Part shown: positions 8,407 to 17,589 of the stretch, piece after piece
How the letters are laid out: the number at the start of each line of letters is the position of its first letter
Numbering within the stretch: position 1 is the stretch's first letter
Assembly: GCF_000745015.1 (NCBI RefSeq)
Contig: NZ_JQNA01000002.1
Location: 1,488,001-1,552,000 of the forward strand
Reading direction: 5' to 3'
DNA length: 64,000 bases
Source of the DNA: Burkholderia sp. 9120
GTDB taxonomy: Bacteria; Pseudomonadota; Gammaproteobacteria; Burkholderiales; Burkholderiaceae
The notes under the pieces: generated by a model
Told to the model about the DNA's origin: nothing
Seen by the model: only the letters and a program-made list of their open reading frames with translations
Databases searched by the model: none
Program-made: the position numbers and the translations under genes

Positions 8407-9501
8407 TCAGGTGTTCTGCACGACGATGCTGGGAAACTTCGACGTCATGTCGCGCGCGCGCTCGGCGATATGGACCGCGACCTTGCGCGCGATCGACCGG
8501 TAGATCTCCGCGATACGCCCGTCCGGGTCCGCCACGACAGTCGGCTTACCCGAGTCGGCCTGCTCGCGGATCGCGATGTCGAGCGGCAAGCTGCCGAGCA
8601 CCTCGACGCCATATTCCTTGCCCATCCGCTCGCCGCCACCGGCGCCGAAGATATGCTCTTCGTGCCCGCAATTCGAGCAGATATGCATACCCATGTTCTC
8701 GACGATACCGAGAATCGGAATGCCGACCTTCTCGAACATCTTGAGGCCCTTCTTCGCGTCGAGCAGCGCGATGTCCTGCGGCGTCGTGACGATCACCGCG
8801 CCGGTCACCGGCACGCGTTGTGACAGCGTCAGCTGAATGTCGCCGGTGCCCGGCGGCATGTCGACGATCAGGTAGTCGAGGTCGTGCCAGTTGGTCTGCC
8901 GCAGCAACTGTTCAAGCGCCGACGTGGCCATCGGGCCGCGCCACACCATCGGGTTGTCCTGCTCGATCAGAAAACCGATCGAATTGGCTTGCAGGCCGTG
9001 GCCGGTCATGGGGTTCATCGACTTCTCGTCGGGCGACTCGGGCCGGCCTTCGATGCCCAGCATCATGGGCAGCGAAGGGCCGTAGATGTCCGCGTCGAGG
9101 ATGCCGACCGAGGCGCCTTCGCTCGCCAGCGCCAGCGCGAGGTTCACGGCGGTCGTGCTCTTGCCGACGCCGCCCTTGCCCGACGCCACCGCGACGATGT
9201 TTTTAACGTTCGGCAAGAGTTTCACGCCGCGCTGTACGGTGTGCGCGGCGACGTCCTGGCTCACCTCGACGCGCGCGTTCGCCACACCCGGCACGGCTTG
9301 CAGCGCCGCGCCGAACTGCGCGCGGATCGCCTCGAACTGGCGCCTGGCCGGATAGCCGAGTACCACCTGGAGGCTAACCGTGTCATCCTGCACGGCGACG
9401 TTTTTGATGTTCTTGGCCGCCGCGTACGGCCGGCCGGTGTTGGGGTCAGTGACGGCTGCGAGGGCAGCGTCGACCATAGCCCGATCGATACTCATTGACA
9501 C
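8407..9501 (-). CDS. apbC: Mrp/ApbC-type P-loop Fe-S cluster carrier
   Basis: This is a cytosolic ATPase that binds and transfers Fe-S clusters. An N-terminal MIP18/DUF59-like domain (about residues 1-85, ITDPNTGRPY-type segment) is followed by a deviant Walker A, SGKGGVGKSTTAVNLA, near residue 110. The switch region DADIYGPSLPMMLG and the CSNCGHEEHIFGAGGG segment, with its CxxC cluster ligands, come next. At 364 aa it is full length. It is divergent from the OmpA-like lipoprotein across a 338-base gap. It lies next to metG here, as mrp does in several proteobacteria. Confidence 0.95.
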   Translation of the reverse strand: MSMSIDRAMVDAALAAVTDPNTGRPYAAAKNIKNVAVQDDTVSLQVVLGYPARRQFEAIRAQFGAALQAVPGVANARVEVSQDVAAHTVQRGVKLLPNVKNIVAVASGKGGVGKSTTAVNLALALASEGASVGILDADIYGPSLPMMLGIEGRPESPDEKSMNPMTGHGLQANSIGFLIEQDNPMVWRGPMATSALEQLLRQTNWHDLDYLIVDMPPGTGDIQLTLSQRVPVTGAVIVTTPQDIALLDAKKGLKMFEKVGIPILGIVENMGMHICSNCGHEEHIFGAGGGERMGKEYGVEVLGSLPLDIAIREQADSGKPTVVADPDGRIAEIYRSIARKVAVHIAERARDMTSKFPSIVVQNT

Positions 9502-9659
9502 TCCGTGGGGAACACCTGCGGCGCGGCGGAATCGAAGTCTCGGCCACGCGCCGGAATTTGAAAGAAATTGTTAGACGGCATTGCGAAAACCAGACGTGCC
9601 GGGCACGCTTCGGGCAGGCGAAACGCCATGGGGCCGCATCGCCGTGTACGTCTGCCATT

Positions 9660-9665
9660 ATTGTA
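9660..9665 (-). promoter_or_regulatory. Candidate -10 box for apbC
   Basis: A TACAAT hexamer on the minus strand lies about 160 bases before the apbC start. No good -35 was found. The rest of the 338-base divergent gap (9502-9839) shows no gene. A purine-rich AAGAGGA near 9827 is the ribosome-binding site of the lipoprotein gene. Confidence 0.35.
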
Positions 9666-9839
9666 GTGGCTCGCGCCGGGCCGTGCCTGAAGACCCTGCT
9701 TCACTGTCGGACCGGGGCGGTGAAAGAGCCGGAATTTCCCGTCTTTCGATCCGTCTGCTTTACTGAATTACTGGAACGGTCAGCTCCTAGATTGGCCGCC
9801 ACTCGCTGCTTTACCCGCTTCACTCAAGAGGAATCGAAA

Positions 9840-10493
9840 ATGAATGCAAAAATCATGACTCGCCTGGCCGTTTTCGCCGTTGCCGGCTCGCTGCTGGCAG
9901 GCTGCGCCACCCAACAGGGCACTAACACCGCAGTCGGCACGGGCGTAGGCGCCGGCACCGGCGCGGCGATCGGCGCGATCTTCGGCGGCGGCAAGGGCGC
10001 CGCGATCGGCGCGGGCGTCGGCGCGGCGGTGGGCGGTGTCACCGGTTACAACTGGCAAGCCATTCACAACAAGCTGTCGGGCGCCACCAAGGGCACGGGC
10101 ACGCAGATCACCGAACAGCCGGATGGCTCGCTTAAGCTGAACATCCCGAGCTCGGTCACGTTCGACACCAACAGCTACGCGATCAAGTCGTCGTTCGCGC
10201 CGGTGCTGGACCAGCTGACGCAGACGCTGCAGCAGAACCCGGAAGTGATCGCGCAAGTGGTCGGCTATACGGACAGCACGGGTCAGCCGGCTTATAACCA
10301 GACGCTGTCGGTCAATCGCGCGCAAAGCGTGACGGGTTATCTGGGTCAGCGCGGCGTGGCGCCGCAGCGCCTGTCGGCACAAGGCATGGGCCAGAACCAG
10401 CCGATCGCCGACAACAACACCGAAGCCGGCCGTGCGGCGAACCGTCGCGTGGAAATCTATCTGCGCGCCACGGCTCAGCACACGACGCAATAA
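9840..10493 (+). CDS. OmpA-family peptidoglycan-binding lipoprotein with glycine zipper
   Basis: This is an outer-membrane lipoprotein anchored to peptidoglycan (217 aa). ATG at 9840 follows AAGAGGAATCGAAA. The signal peptide ends in LLAGC (Cys22). Residues about 30-65 are a glycine zipper (GTGVGAGTGAAIGAIFGGGKG and onward), a membrane-inserting repeat. Residues about 100-210 form the OmpA C-terminal domain with the conserved LSVNRAQSVTGYL and NNTEAGRAANRRVEIYL segments that bind diaminopimelate. A strong terminator follows at 10693. The family includes YiaD- and Pal-like proteins. Confidence 0.93.
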   Translation: MNAKIMTRLAVFAVAGSLLAGCATQQGTNTAVGTGVGAGTGAAIGAIFGGGKGAAIGAGVGAAVGGVTGYNWQAIHNKLSGATKGTGTQITEQPDGSLKLNIPSSVTFDTNSYAIKSSFAPVLDQLTQTLQQNPEVIAQVVGYTDSTGQPAYNQTLSVNRAQSVTGYLGQRGVAPQRLSAQGMGQNQPIADNNTEAGRAANRRVEIYLRATAQHTTQ

Positions 10494-10692
10494 GCCTCTG
10501 ACTTAAGAGGAAGGTGGGAGCCGGCCAACGAGATCTGAGCGCCGGCTCGTGACAAACCGTAAAAAGCGGAAGAATCAAAATCTCGCGCGGACCGAAAAAA
10601 TTTCGAACTCTGCCGAAAATCCGCTGTCTGTCTATTCGGTACGCGGTTGGCAATCGCCGCCGCGTCACCATTCTCCTCTTGTCGTTGTTGCT

Positions 10693-10719
10693 CCGGGGTT
10701 AATAACCCCGGTTTTTTTT
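10693..10719 (+). terminator. Rho-independent terminator after the OmpA-like gene
   Basis: An 8-bp stem, CCGGGGTT/AACCCCGG, with a three-base AAT loop is followed by eight T. The 370-base gap before metG otherwise holds only promoter-like sequence. Confidence 0.9.
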
Positions 10720-10821
10720 GGGCGCTCGGTTTACGCACCTTCGCACTCAGCAACGATCCGGCGCCGCCTCACGCGGGCCGTCCGGGCACCCGGCCCGCTC
10801 CGCGCCGAACGCCTGCCCTGC

Positions 10822-10827
10822 TAGAAT
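10822..10827 (+). promoter_or_regulatory. Candidate -10 box for metG
   Basis: TAGAAT lies 36 bases before the metG ATG, a plausible sigma-70 -10. The -35 position is weak. Confidence 0.4.
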
Positions 10828-10863
10828 CAACCTTTCGTCCCACCGCAGGCTCCCACCATCCCT

Positions 10864-12999
10864 ATGTCAGCACCCGCAACCGATCTCTCCGCAGGCGCGC
10901 CGTCAGGCCGTCGCCAGGTTCTCGTCACGTCGGCCCTTCCGTATGCGAATGGGCAAATCCATATCGGCCATCTGGTTGAATATATCCAGACGGACATCTG
11001 GGTCCGGACGTTGCGAATGCACGGGCACGAGGTCTATTACGTGGGCGCCGACGACACGCACGGCACGCCGGTCATGCTGCGCGCGGAAAAGGAAGGTCTC
11101 ACGCCGAAGCAGCTGATCGACCGCGTCTGGCAGGAACACAAGCGCGACTTCGACAGCTTCGGGATTTCGTTCGACAATTACTACTCGACCGATACCGAAG
11201 AGAACCGCGTTCTCAGCGAAAACGTCTACCTGGCGCTCAAGGAAGCGGGCCTGATCGAAGCGCGCGACATCGAACAGGCATACGACCCGGTCAAGGAAAT
11301 GTTCCTGCCGGATCGCTTCATCAAGGGCGAGTGCCCGAAGTGCGGCGCGAAAGATCAATACGGCGATAGCTGCGAAGTCTGCGGTTCCACGTACCAGCCG
11401 ACCGAGCTGATCAACCCGTTCTCGGTCGTCTCGGGCGCCACGCCGATCCGCAAGACCTCGACGCACTACTTCTTCCGCCTGTCCGATCCGCGCTGCGAGA
11501 ATTTCCTGCGCGCATGGGTGGGCGGTCTGGCGCAGCCGGAAGCGACCAACAAGATGCGCGAATGGCTCGGCGACGCCGGCGAAGCCAAGCTCGCCGACTG
11601 GGACATCTCGCGCGACGCGCCGTATTTCGGCTTCGAAATTCCGGGCGCGCCGGGCAAGTATTTCTACGTGTGGCTGGACGCGCCGGTCGGCTACTACGCG
11701 AGCTTCAAGAACCTCGCGGAAAAGCGCGGCCTCGATTTCGACGCGTGGGTCAACAAGGGGTCGAAGGCCGAGCAGTATCACTTCATCGGCAAAGACATTC
11801 TGTATTTCCACACGCTGTTCTGGCCGGCCATGCTCGAATTCTCGGGTCATCGCACGCCGACCAACGTGTTCGCGCACGGCTTCCTGACCGTGGACGGCGC
11901 GAAGATGTCGAAGTCGCGCGGCACCTTCATCACCGCACAAAGCGTGATCGACACGGGCCTGAATCCGGAATGGCTGCGCTATTACTTCGCGGCCAAGCTG
12001 AACAGCACAATGGAAGACCTCGACCTGAACCTCGACGACTTCCAGGCGCGCGTGAACAGCGATCTGGTCGGCAAGTACGTGAACATCGCGAGCCGCGCCG
12101 CCGGTTTTCTGAGCAAGCGTTTCGACGGCCGCGTGCAGGACAGCGCGATGCAGCACCCGCTGCTGGCCACGCTGCGCGCCGCCGTGCCGCAGATCGCCGC
12201 GAACTACGAAGCCCGTGAGTACAACCGCGCGCTGCGTCAAACCATGGACCTGGCGGACGCGGTCAACGCGTACGTCGACACCGCGAAGCCGTGGGATCAG
12301 GCGAAAGACCCGGCGAACGGTGTCGCGTTGCACGAAACGTGTAGCGTGAGCGTCGAGGCGTTCCGTCTGTTGTCGCTGGCGCTGAAGCCGGTGTTGCCGA
12401 AGCTGGCCGAAGCAGTCGAAGCGTTCCTCGGCATCGAGCCACTGGTGTGGGCCGACGCGAACGTGCCGCTCAGCTCGGCGCGCCCGATCAACGCATACAA
12501 GCATCTGATGACGCGTGTCGATCCGAAGCAGATCGAGGCACTGCTGGCCGCCAATCGCGATTCGCTGCAAGCCACGCCGGAAGCAGCGGCGCCGGCCGAC
12601 GCGAAGGCCAAGGCGAAGGCAGCGAAAGCCGCCGCGGCAGACCAGGACGACGCGTCGGGCATCATCTCGATCGACGACTTCGCGAAGATCGATCTGCGCA
12701 TCGCGAAGATCGTCGACTGCAAGGCGGTGGAAGGATCGGACAAGCTGCTGCAACTCACGCTGGACATCGGCGAAGAGAAGACCCGCAACGTGTTTTCCGG
12801 CATCAAGTCGGCGTATCAGCCGGAGCAACTGGTCGGCAAGCTGACGGTGATGGTCGCGAACCTCGCGCCGCGCAAGATGAAGTTCGGCCTGTCGGAAGGC
12901 ATGGTGCTGGCTGCATCGGCAACGGATGAAAAGGCTGAACCGGGTCTCTACATTCTCGAACCGCACAGCGGCGCAAAGCCGGGCATGCGCGTGAAGTAA
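10864..12999 (+). CDS. metG: Methionyl-tRNA synthetase
   Basis: It charges tRNA-Met. The class I HIGH signature is residues 33-36 and KMSKS is 347-351. A zinc knuckle with [19 protein letters not shown] lies between them, as in the long E. coli-type enzyme. A charged Ala/Lys-rich linker near residue 575-600 leads to the C-terminal tRNA-binding (Trbp111/EMAP-like) domain, about 605-711, with [12 protein letters not shown]. At 711 aa it is full length. It is convergent with tamB, with a strong hairpin between. Confidence 0.98.
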   Translation: MSAPATDLSAGAPSGRRQVLVTSALPYANGQIHIGHLVEYIQTDIWVRTLRMHGHEVYYVGADDTHGTPVMLRAEKEGLTPKQLIDRVWQEHKRDFDSFGISFDNYYSTDTEENRVLSENVYLALKEAGLIEARDIEQAYDPVKEMFLPDRFIKGECPKCGAKDQYGDSCEVCGSTYQPTELINPFSVVSGATPIRKTSTHYFFRLSDPRCENFLRAWVGGLAQPEATNKMREWLGDAGEAKLADWDISRDAPYFGFEIPGAPGKYFYVWLDAPVGYYASFKNLAEKRGLDFDAWVNKGSKAEQYHFIGKDILYFHTLFWPAMLEFSGHRTPTNVFAHGFLTVDGAKMSKSRGTFITAQSVIDTGLNPEWLRYYFAAKLNSTMEDLDLNLDDFQARVNSDLVGKYVNIASRAAGFLSKRFDGRVQDSAMQHPLLATLRAAVPQIAANYEAREYNRALRQTMDLADAVNAYVDTAKPWDQAKDPANGVALHETCSVSVEAFRLLSLALKPVLPKLAEAVEAFLGIEPLVWADANVPLSSARPINAYKHLMTRVDPKQIEALLAANRDSLQATPEAAAPADAKAKAKAAKAAAADQDDASGIISIDDFAKIDLRIAKIVDCKAVEGSDKLLQLTLDIGEEKTRNVFSGIKSAYQPEQLVGKLTVMVANLAPRKMKFGLSEGMVLAASATDEKAEPGLYILEPHSGAKPGMRVK

Positions 13000-13095
13000 A
13001 ACGCATTGCGCTGCTTCGCGGCAGCGCTTGCTGATCGCTACAACGCGGCGCACTGCAGTGCACCGCAACGCACTTCAGCGCATTTCAGGCACGAA

Positions 13096-13133
13096 CAAAA
13101 ACGGCACGCTTTTAAAAAGCGTGCCGTTTTTTT
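13096..13133. terminator. Bidirectional terminator between metG and tamB
   Basis: An AACGGCACGCTTTT/AAAAAGCGTGCCGTT hairpin has an A-run before it and a T-run after it, so it can end transcription on both strands of this convergent pair. Confidence 0.92.
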
Positions 13134-13172
13134 CGCCTGCGGAATGGCTATGCTCACCCCCGCGTCAGCGCA

Positions 13173-16100
13173 TCACCACTGAATCCGGTCGAAGCGTCGC
13201 GTATAAAGTAGCGTCGCGCCATAGAACGTGCCGCCATACGCTGCCACGGACCAATACCGCGTCAGGTTGACGGTCGCCTTGATCGCATTGCTCGCCGACT
13301 GCAGACCCTGCTCATAGCCCAGCACGAGCCATTCGCTGATCGCCTTCGACACCATCACCACCTGCGGATCGGTCAGCCCGACCTCGCTCTGCCCGATCGA
13401 AAACTCGTCGAGCCCGAAGGTCTGCGCGATCCGCTTGCCGCTTGCGCTGCCGAGCAACGCGAGCGCCGTGGTCATGGTGCTTTGCTGACCGAGGTTATTG
13501 CCCTGGTCGGTGCCGTGCCCGAACAGCAGCCACGAGAGCTTTTCGTTGTCCGCCACGTTCGGCTCGGACACCAGCTTCGCCACCGGGAACTGCACGGTGC
13601 CCGTCACCTGCACGCCAGCCTCGACCTGCTGATTGCGGCGCATGGCGAGAATGTTGATGCCGGGATTGGCCACCGGACCGTTGAACGTGAAGAAGCCGTT
13701 CTCGATGTTGAGCTTGCGGCCGAACGCGGTGTAGGTCGACCCTTGCGTGACCCGCACGTTGCCGACCGCGCGCAGCGGCAGGTTGGGCGCGCTCAACGCG
13801 GTGATCGTGCCGGTCAGGCCGAGATCGGCACCTTGTCCGCGGAAACGGAAGTTGTTGCCGAGGCTGATGTCGATATCGGCGCGCGGCGCGAAGGGGCCGA
13901 CCGGCTTGTTGGTGCCCGCGATCGGCGGCGACCGCTCGCCGGCCACGGTGCCGTCCGGGCGCACGATCACCACGTCGTCGCCGAGCTTCGGCGCGGCCTG
14001 CTCCGGCAAGTCGAACAACGCGTGATCGACGGCGAACTTGCCGTTGATCGCGAGGCCACCTTGCGCGCCCGCGTTCGCGACGCTCGCGCTGCCCGACAGC
14101 GACAGACTGCGGTCCGGCGCCGCGAACAGTTCGAGCTTGTCGGCGACGATACTCGCCGTCAGGTCCGGTTCCGCGCCATCCAGACGCACGCGGCCGGTGG
14201 CGCGCAGCGTGCCGCTCGCGCCGTGAAACTCGACCTGCTGGAAGTCCACCAGATTCTGCGACAGCGCGATGCGCACCACGCCGTCCTTCAACTGCACGCC
14301 CTGATCGACCATTGTCGCGGAAAGGCCGTCGCCGAGCAGCGAGCCGGTCAGGTTCGGCTTGGCGACGGTGCCGCCGAGCGCGAGCTTGAGCGCCAGGTGA
14401 CCGTCCAGCAGATAGCTCGGGCCGAATAGCCCGCCGGTCGTTTTCAGCGACGGCACGTTTGCATTCACGTTACCGCTCAGCGCACCCTCTTCGTTGACGG
14501 TCAGAAAGCCGTCGCGCGCCACCAGCGTGGTGTGCGCGTCGGCGTCGATCACGCCGATCCGGCTCGCCTGCGCGTGCACGGTGGCGTTGAGCCGGTTGCC
14601 GCCGCTGAATTCGGCGCGCGCGGTGATGTCCGTAATGCCGAGCGACGCGAGTCCGCGGCCAATTTCGACGGTGACGTCGCCGCCGCGCCGCTTCAACTGG
14701 ATATGGCCGCTCGCCGTGCTGCCGAGCACGAAGTCCCAGTCACCGTCGAAGATCAGATCGGTTTTGACGGCCGCCGGCTCGCCGGTGATCTCACGCCGCA
14801 GGTCCTGCAAACGGGCGAGCGAAATGTCGGTCAAGGTGCCGGCCGACTGAATCTTGCCGTGGTCGAAGGCGAAGGTTTTCAGGCTCAAGACCGCGCCTTC
14901 GAGCGTCAGGCGCGTGGCGCCGAGCGTGAGGCGCTGCGGACCGGCGCTCACGGCCAGTGGCGACTCGAGATTCAACGCGGGCGTGCCGCGATTCTGGAAA
15001 CGGGTGACGGTGCCGTCCCAATGCGTTCCATCGCGCGCATCGGTCAGCTTGCCGTTGGCGGCGAGCGTCAGATCGAGCGGTCGATCCTGCAATTTGCCGG
15101 TGGCCGCAGCTTCCAGCGTGTGATTCGCGCGCGTGCCGGACAAGCGCGCGGTGAGCGTGGTCAGGTCGACGCCGCCCGCGCTCAGATCGCGCGCGTCGGT
15201 CGTGAAGACGAGCGCGCCGTTCGCGCCGTCGCGCAACTCCGCGTGACCTTCCGCGTGACCGATGCGGTTGCTGCTGAACACCACGCTGTCAGCCTTGTAG
15301 TTCAGCATGACATTCGGATGCGCGAACGAGCCGGTCACGTCGCCGTCGGCCGCGATCAGGCCCGCGAGGCCGAAACCGAGGCGTTCGAGTTGCGGCGCGT
15401 CGACGCGGAATCGCAAGCGGTCGCCCGGCGCGCCGAAGCTGCCTTGCAGATCCACCTGGTTGCCCGCCACCGACAGGTTCGCGCGGCTCGGCAGAATCCG
15501 CGAGCCGGCCAACTGGACGGTGCCGCCGCCGGTTAGCGGCAGGTTGTCGTAGACGCTCGGGCCGAGCTTGAATTCGGCCTTGGTCGTGAAGACCGGGCCG
15601 AGCATGCCGGCCGCGGTAAGCGTGCCGTTCACGCGCGCTTCGATCTTGCTCTTGCGGGGTGCCGGTGCGACGTGTTTGGACGGCGCGGTCTTGCGCTGGG
15701 CGAGTTCGGTTTTCACCGCCGCTTTGGCGGTGTTTTTCACGGCGGCGGCGGCCTGGTCGGCGGGCGCGGCGCTTTTCGCGCCGGCCGTGCTGCCCACTTC
15801 GGCTGCGGCTTCGGCTTGCACTTGTGCTTTGCTGGCTTGCGTGAGCTTCTTGCCTTTCGCACTAACGGCTGTGGGTGCAGAAGCCGACGCCGCGCCGCTC
15901 ACCGGCTTGCGCGACGGCATCTGCGATGTCAGCGTCAACGGATCGAAATCGGTGAGCTGCGCTTTCAGGTTGTAGGTGGAATTCGCGTCGTGCTTGAGCG
16001 CGCCGGACAGGTCGATACGGCCTTTGCCCGACGAGATGCGCACATCGCTGAAGCTGGTTCGCGCGGGGTCGAACGTGATCTTGCCTTGAGCTCGCAGCGC

Positions 16101-17561
16101 CGCTTTCGGATCGGCGAGATCGAGCGTGACGCTCTGTATGTCGTCGTTCAAACGAATGCCGATAGGCCCGGAAAGTTGCGTAGGCCGCACGGTGGCTTCG
16201 AGCGCGTTCAGGTCGAGCCCGGCCACCTGCAGATCGAACTGCCCGCGTTTGCCGGTCAGCGTCCCGCCGCCGCTGAGCGTGGCGCTTTTGACGAGCCGCA
16301 CGGCCAGGTTCGAGATGCGCTGCGACTCGGCGTCGAGACGCACGTCCGCGTTGGCGTCGATGATCGGCAGCAGGTTCTGGTCGATCGCGCCGGGCTTGGC
16401 GTTGACGATCGAGACATGGCCGGCGACGGCGAAGGTCGTGGCGGCGGATTTGGCGGTGTCGTTGCTGGCGCCTTTGGCGTTACTGGCGCTGACAAGTGGC
16501 GCTACCGCTGTGGTGGACGCGCCGGTCATCGCGGCGCTGGCGGGTATTGCCGCGCTAGCCGCGCTCGCCCCCAACACAACCGTCCCCGCCCCGTCCTGCG
16601 TCACCGGCTGCAACTCCGCCCGCACGGCCAGATCCGCCAGCGGCGCACCCGGCGCAAACGCCTGCGGATTCACATGATCGAAAGTCAGCGTGGCGCGCTT
16701 CAACGGCACGGTGCCGAACGGCGTGGCCTCGACGCGCGCGTGACCGGCGAGCTTCATGCCGCTGGCATCGAGTTCAGCGATCAGATTCTCCAGCGAGCCG
16801 CTCAGATGGCCGCCCACCTGCACCGCCTCGTTATTCACCTTGCCCGAATAGCCGATGTCTCCGGTCAGCGGAAACGGCCGCACGCCGTCCAGTTTCGCCG
16901 ACGCCGTCACCGCGCCGAACGGCGTATCGAGCCGCTCGATCGCGGCCTCGTGATGACGCCCGTCGCTGCGCCCATGAAACATGAAGCGCGAGAACTCGGT
17001 GGTCGAGCCACCCTCGCGTAGCAGCAGTTTGTCGAGCTGAACGTCGCGGACCTCGAGTTGCATCGGCAAACGCAAATCTTGCGGCAGCTTCAGCGGCTCG
17101 CTGCTGCTCGACGACGAAGCGCCGATGCGCGCGTCGACGGTACCGACATGCAGATAGTCGATCGTCAAACGCCACGGCTTGCGCGTCAGCCCCCAGCGGG
17201 CCGCCACACGATCGATCTGAATATCGGTGCCGCTGCCGTCGAGGCTGCGCCAACGCACCTCGCGCAACTGCAAGCCGTTCGCGAGCGTGCCGCTTTCGAG
17301 CGTGCCGCTCAGCTTGCCGCCCAGCAGTTTGACCGCCGCCTGCCACGCATAGGCGGTGCCGCGCTCGGTGGTCAGCGCGCCATACACCAGGCCGACCGCC
17401 AGCGCGACCAGCAGCACCAGCACGCCTATCGTCCATGCGAGTGTTTTCAGCAACAGACGGCCGGGCCGGCGCTTCGGCGGCGGCGCTTCGGGCGACGGCG
17501 GGTCCGACGGATACGCGCCGGGCGGCTGTGCGGGTGGTTGGGCGGAAACGTCCGTTGTCAT
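13173..17561 (-). CDS. tamB: Translocation and assembly module protein TamB
   Basis: This is the large inner-membrane-anchored, periplasm-spanning partner of TamA. It is implicated in outer-membrane protein assembly and anterograde phospholipid transport. ATG at 17561 gives a Pro-rich cytosolic tail, one membrane helix near residues 37-62 (TLAWTIGVLVLLVALAVGLV), a long beta-rich AsmA-like repeat body and the C-terminal TamB/DUF490 domain (about 1130-1462). At 1462 aa it is within the family range. Residues about 540-640 hold an Ala/Lys-rich insertion that looks disordered. The gene starts 28 bases after the tamA stop, so it is one operon. Confidence 0.96.
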   Translation of the reverse strand: MTTDVSAQPPAQPPGAYPSDPPSPEAPPPKRRPGRLLLKTLAWTIGVLVLLVALAVGLVYGALTTERGTAYAWQAAVKLLGGKLSGTLESGTLANGLQLREVRWRSLDGSGTDIQIDRVAARWGLTRKPWRLTIDYLHVGTVDARIGASSSSSSEPLKLPQDLRLPMQLEVRDVQLDKLLLREGGSTTEFSRFMFHGRSDGRHHEAAIERLDTPFGAVTASAKLDGVRPFPLTGDIGYSGKVNNEAVQVGGHLSGSLENLIAELDASGMKLAGHARVEATPFGTVPLKRATLTFDHVNPQAFAPGAPLADLAVRAELQPVTQDGAGTVVLGASAASAAIPASAAMTGASTTAVAPLVSASNAKGASNDTAKSAATTFAVAGHVSIVNAKPGAIDQNLLPIIDANADVRLDAESQRISNLAVRLVKSATLSGGGTLTGKRGQFDLQVAGLDLNALEATVRPTQLSGPIGIRLNDDIQSVTLDLADPKAALRAQGKITFDPARTSFSDVRISSGKGRIDLSGALKHDANSTYNLKAQLTDFDPLTLTSQMPSRKPVSGAASASAPTAVSAKGKKLTQASKAQVQAEAAAEVGSTAGAKSAAPADQAAAAVKNTAKAAVKTELAQRKTAPSKHVAPAPRKSKIEARVNGTLTAAGMLGPVFTTKAEFKLGPSVYDNLPLTGGGTVQLAGSRILPSRANLSVAGNQVDLQGSFGAPGDRLRFRVDAPQLERLGFGLAGLIAADGDVTGSFAHPNVMLNYKADSVVFSSNRIGHAEGHAELRDGANGALVFTTDARDLSAGGVDLTTLTARLSGTRANHTLEAAATGKLQDRPLDLTLAANGKLTDARDGTHWDGTVTRFQNRGTPALNLESPLAVSAGPQRLTLGATRLTLEGAVLSLKTFAFDHGKIQSAGTLTDISLARLQDLRREITGEPAAVKTDLIFDGDWDFVLGSTASGHIQLKRRGGDVTVEIGRGLASLGITDITARAEFSGGNRLNATVHAQASRIGVIDADAHTTLVARDGFLTVNEEGALSGNVNANVPSLKTTGGLFGPSYLLDGHLALKLALGGTVAKPNLTGSLLGDGLSATMVDQGVQLKDGVVRIALSQNLVDFQQVEFHGASGTLRATGRVRLDGAEPDLTASIVADKLELFAAPDRSLSLSGSASVANAGAQGGLAINGKFAVDHALFDLPEQAAPKLGDDVVIVRPDGTVAGERSPPIAGTNKPVGPFAPRADIDISLGNNFRFRGQGADLGLTGTITALSAPNLPLRAVGNVRVTQGSTYTAFGRKLNIENGFFTFNGPVANPGINILAMRRNQQVEAGVQVTGTVQFPVAKLVSEPNVADNEKLSWLLFGHGTDQGNNLGQQSTMTTALALLGSASGKRIAQTFGLDEFSIGQSEVGLTDPQVVMVSKAISEWLVLGYEQGLQSASNAIKATVNLTRYWSVAAYGGTFYGATLLYTRRFDRIQW

Positions 17562-17589
17562 GCGGGAATCATGTCGAAGCAGGTGTCCA

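Noticed and set aside
10903..13068. 721-codon minus-strand open frame over metG
   Set aside because: Shadow of metG, with no recognisable domain or ribosome-binding site.
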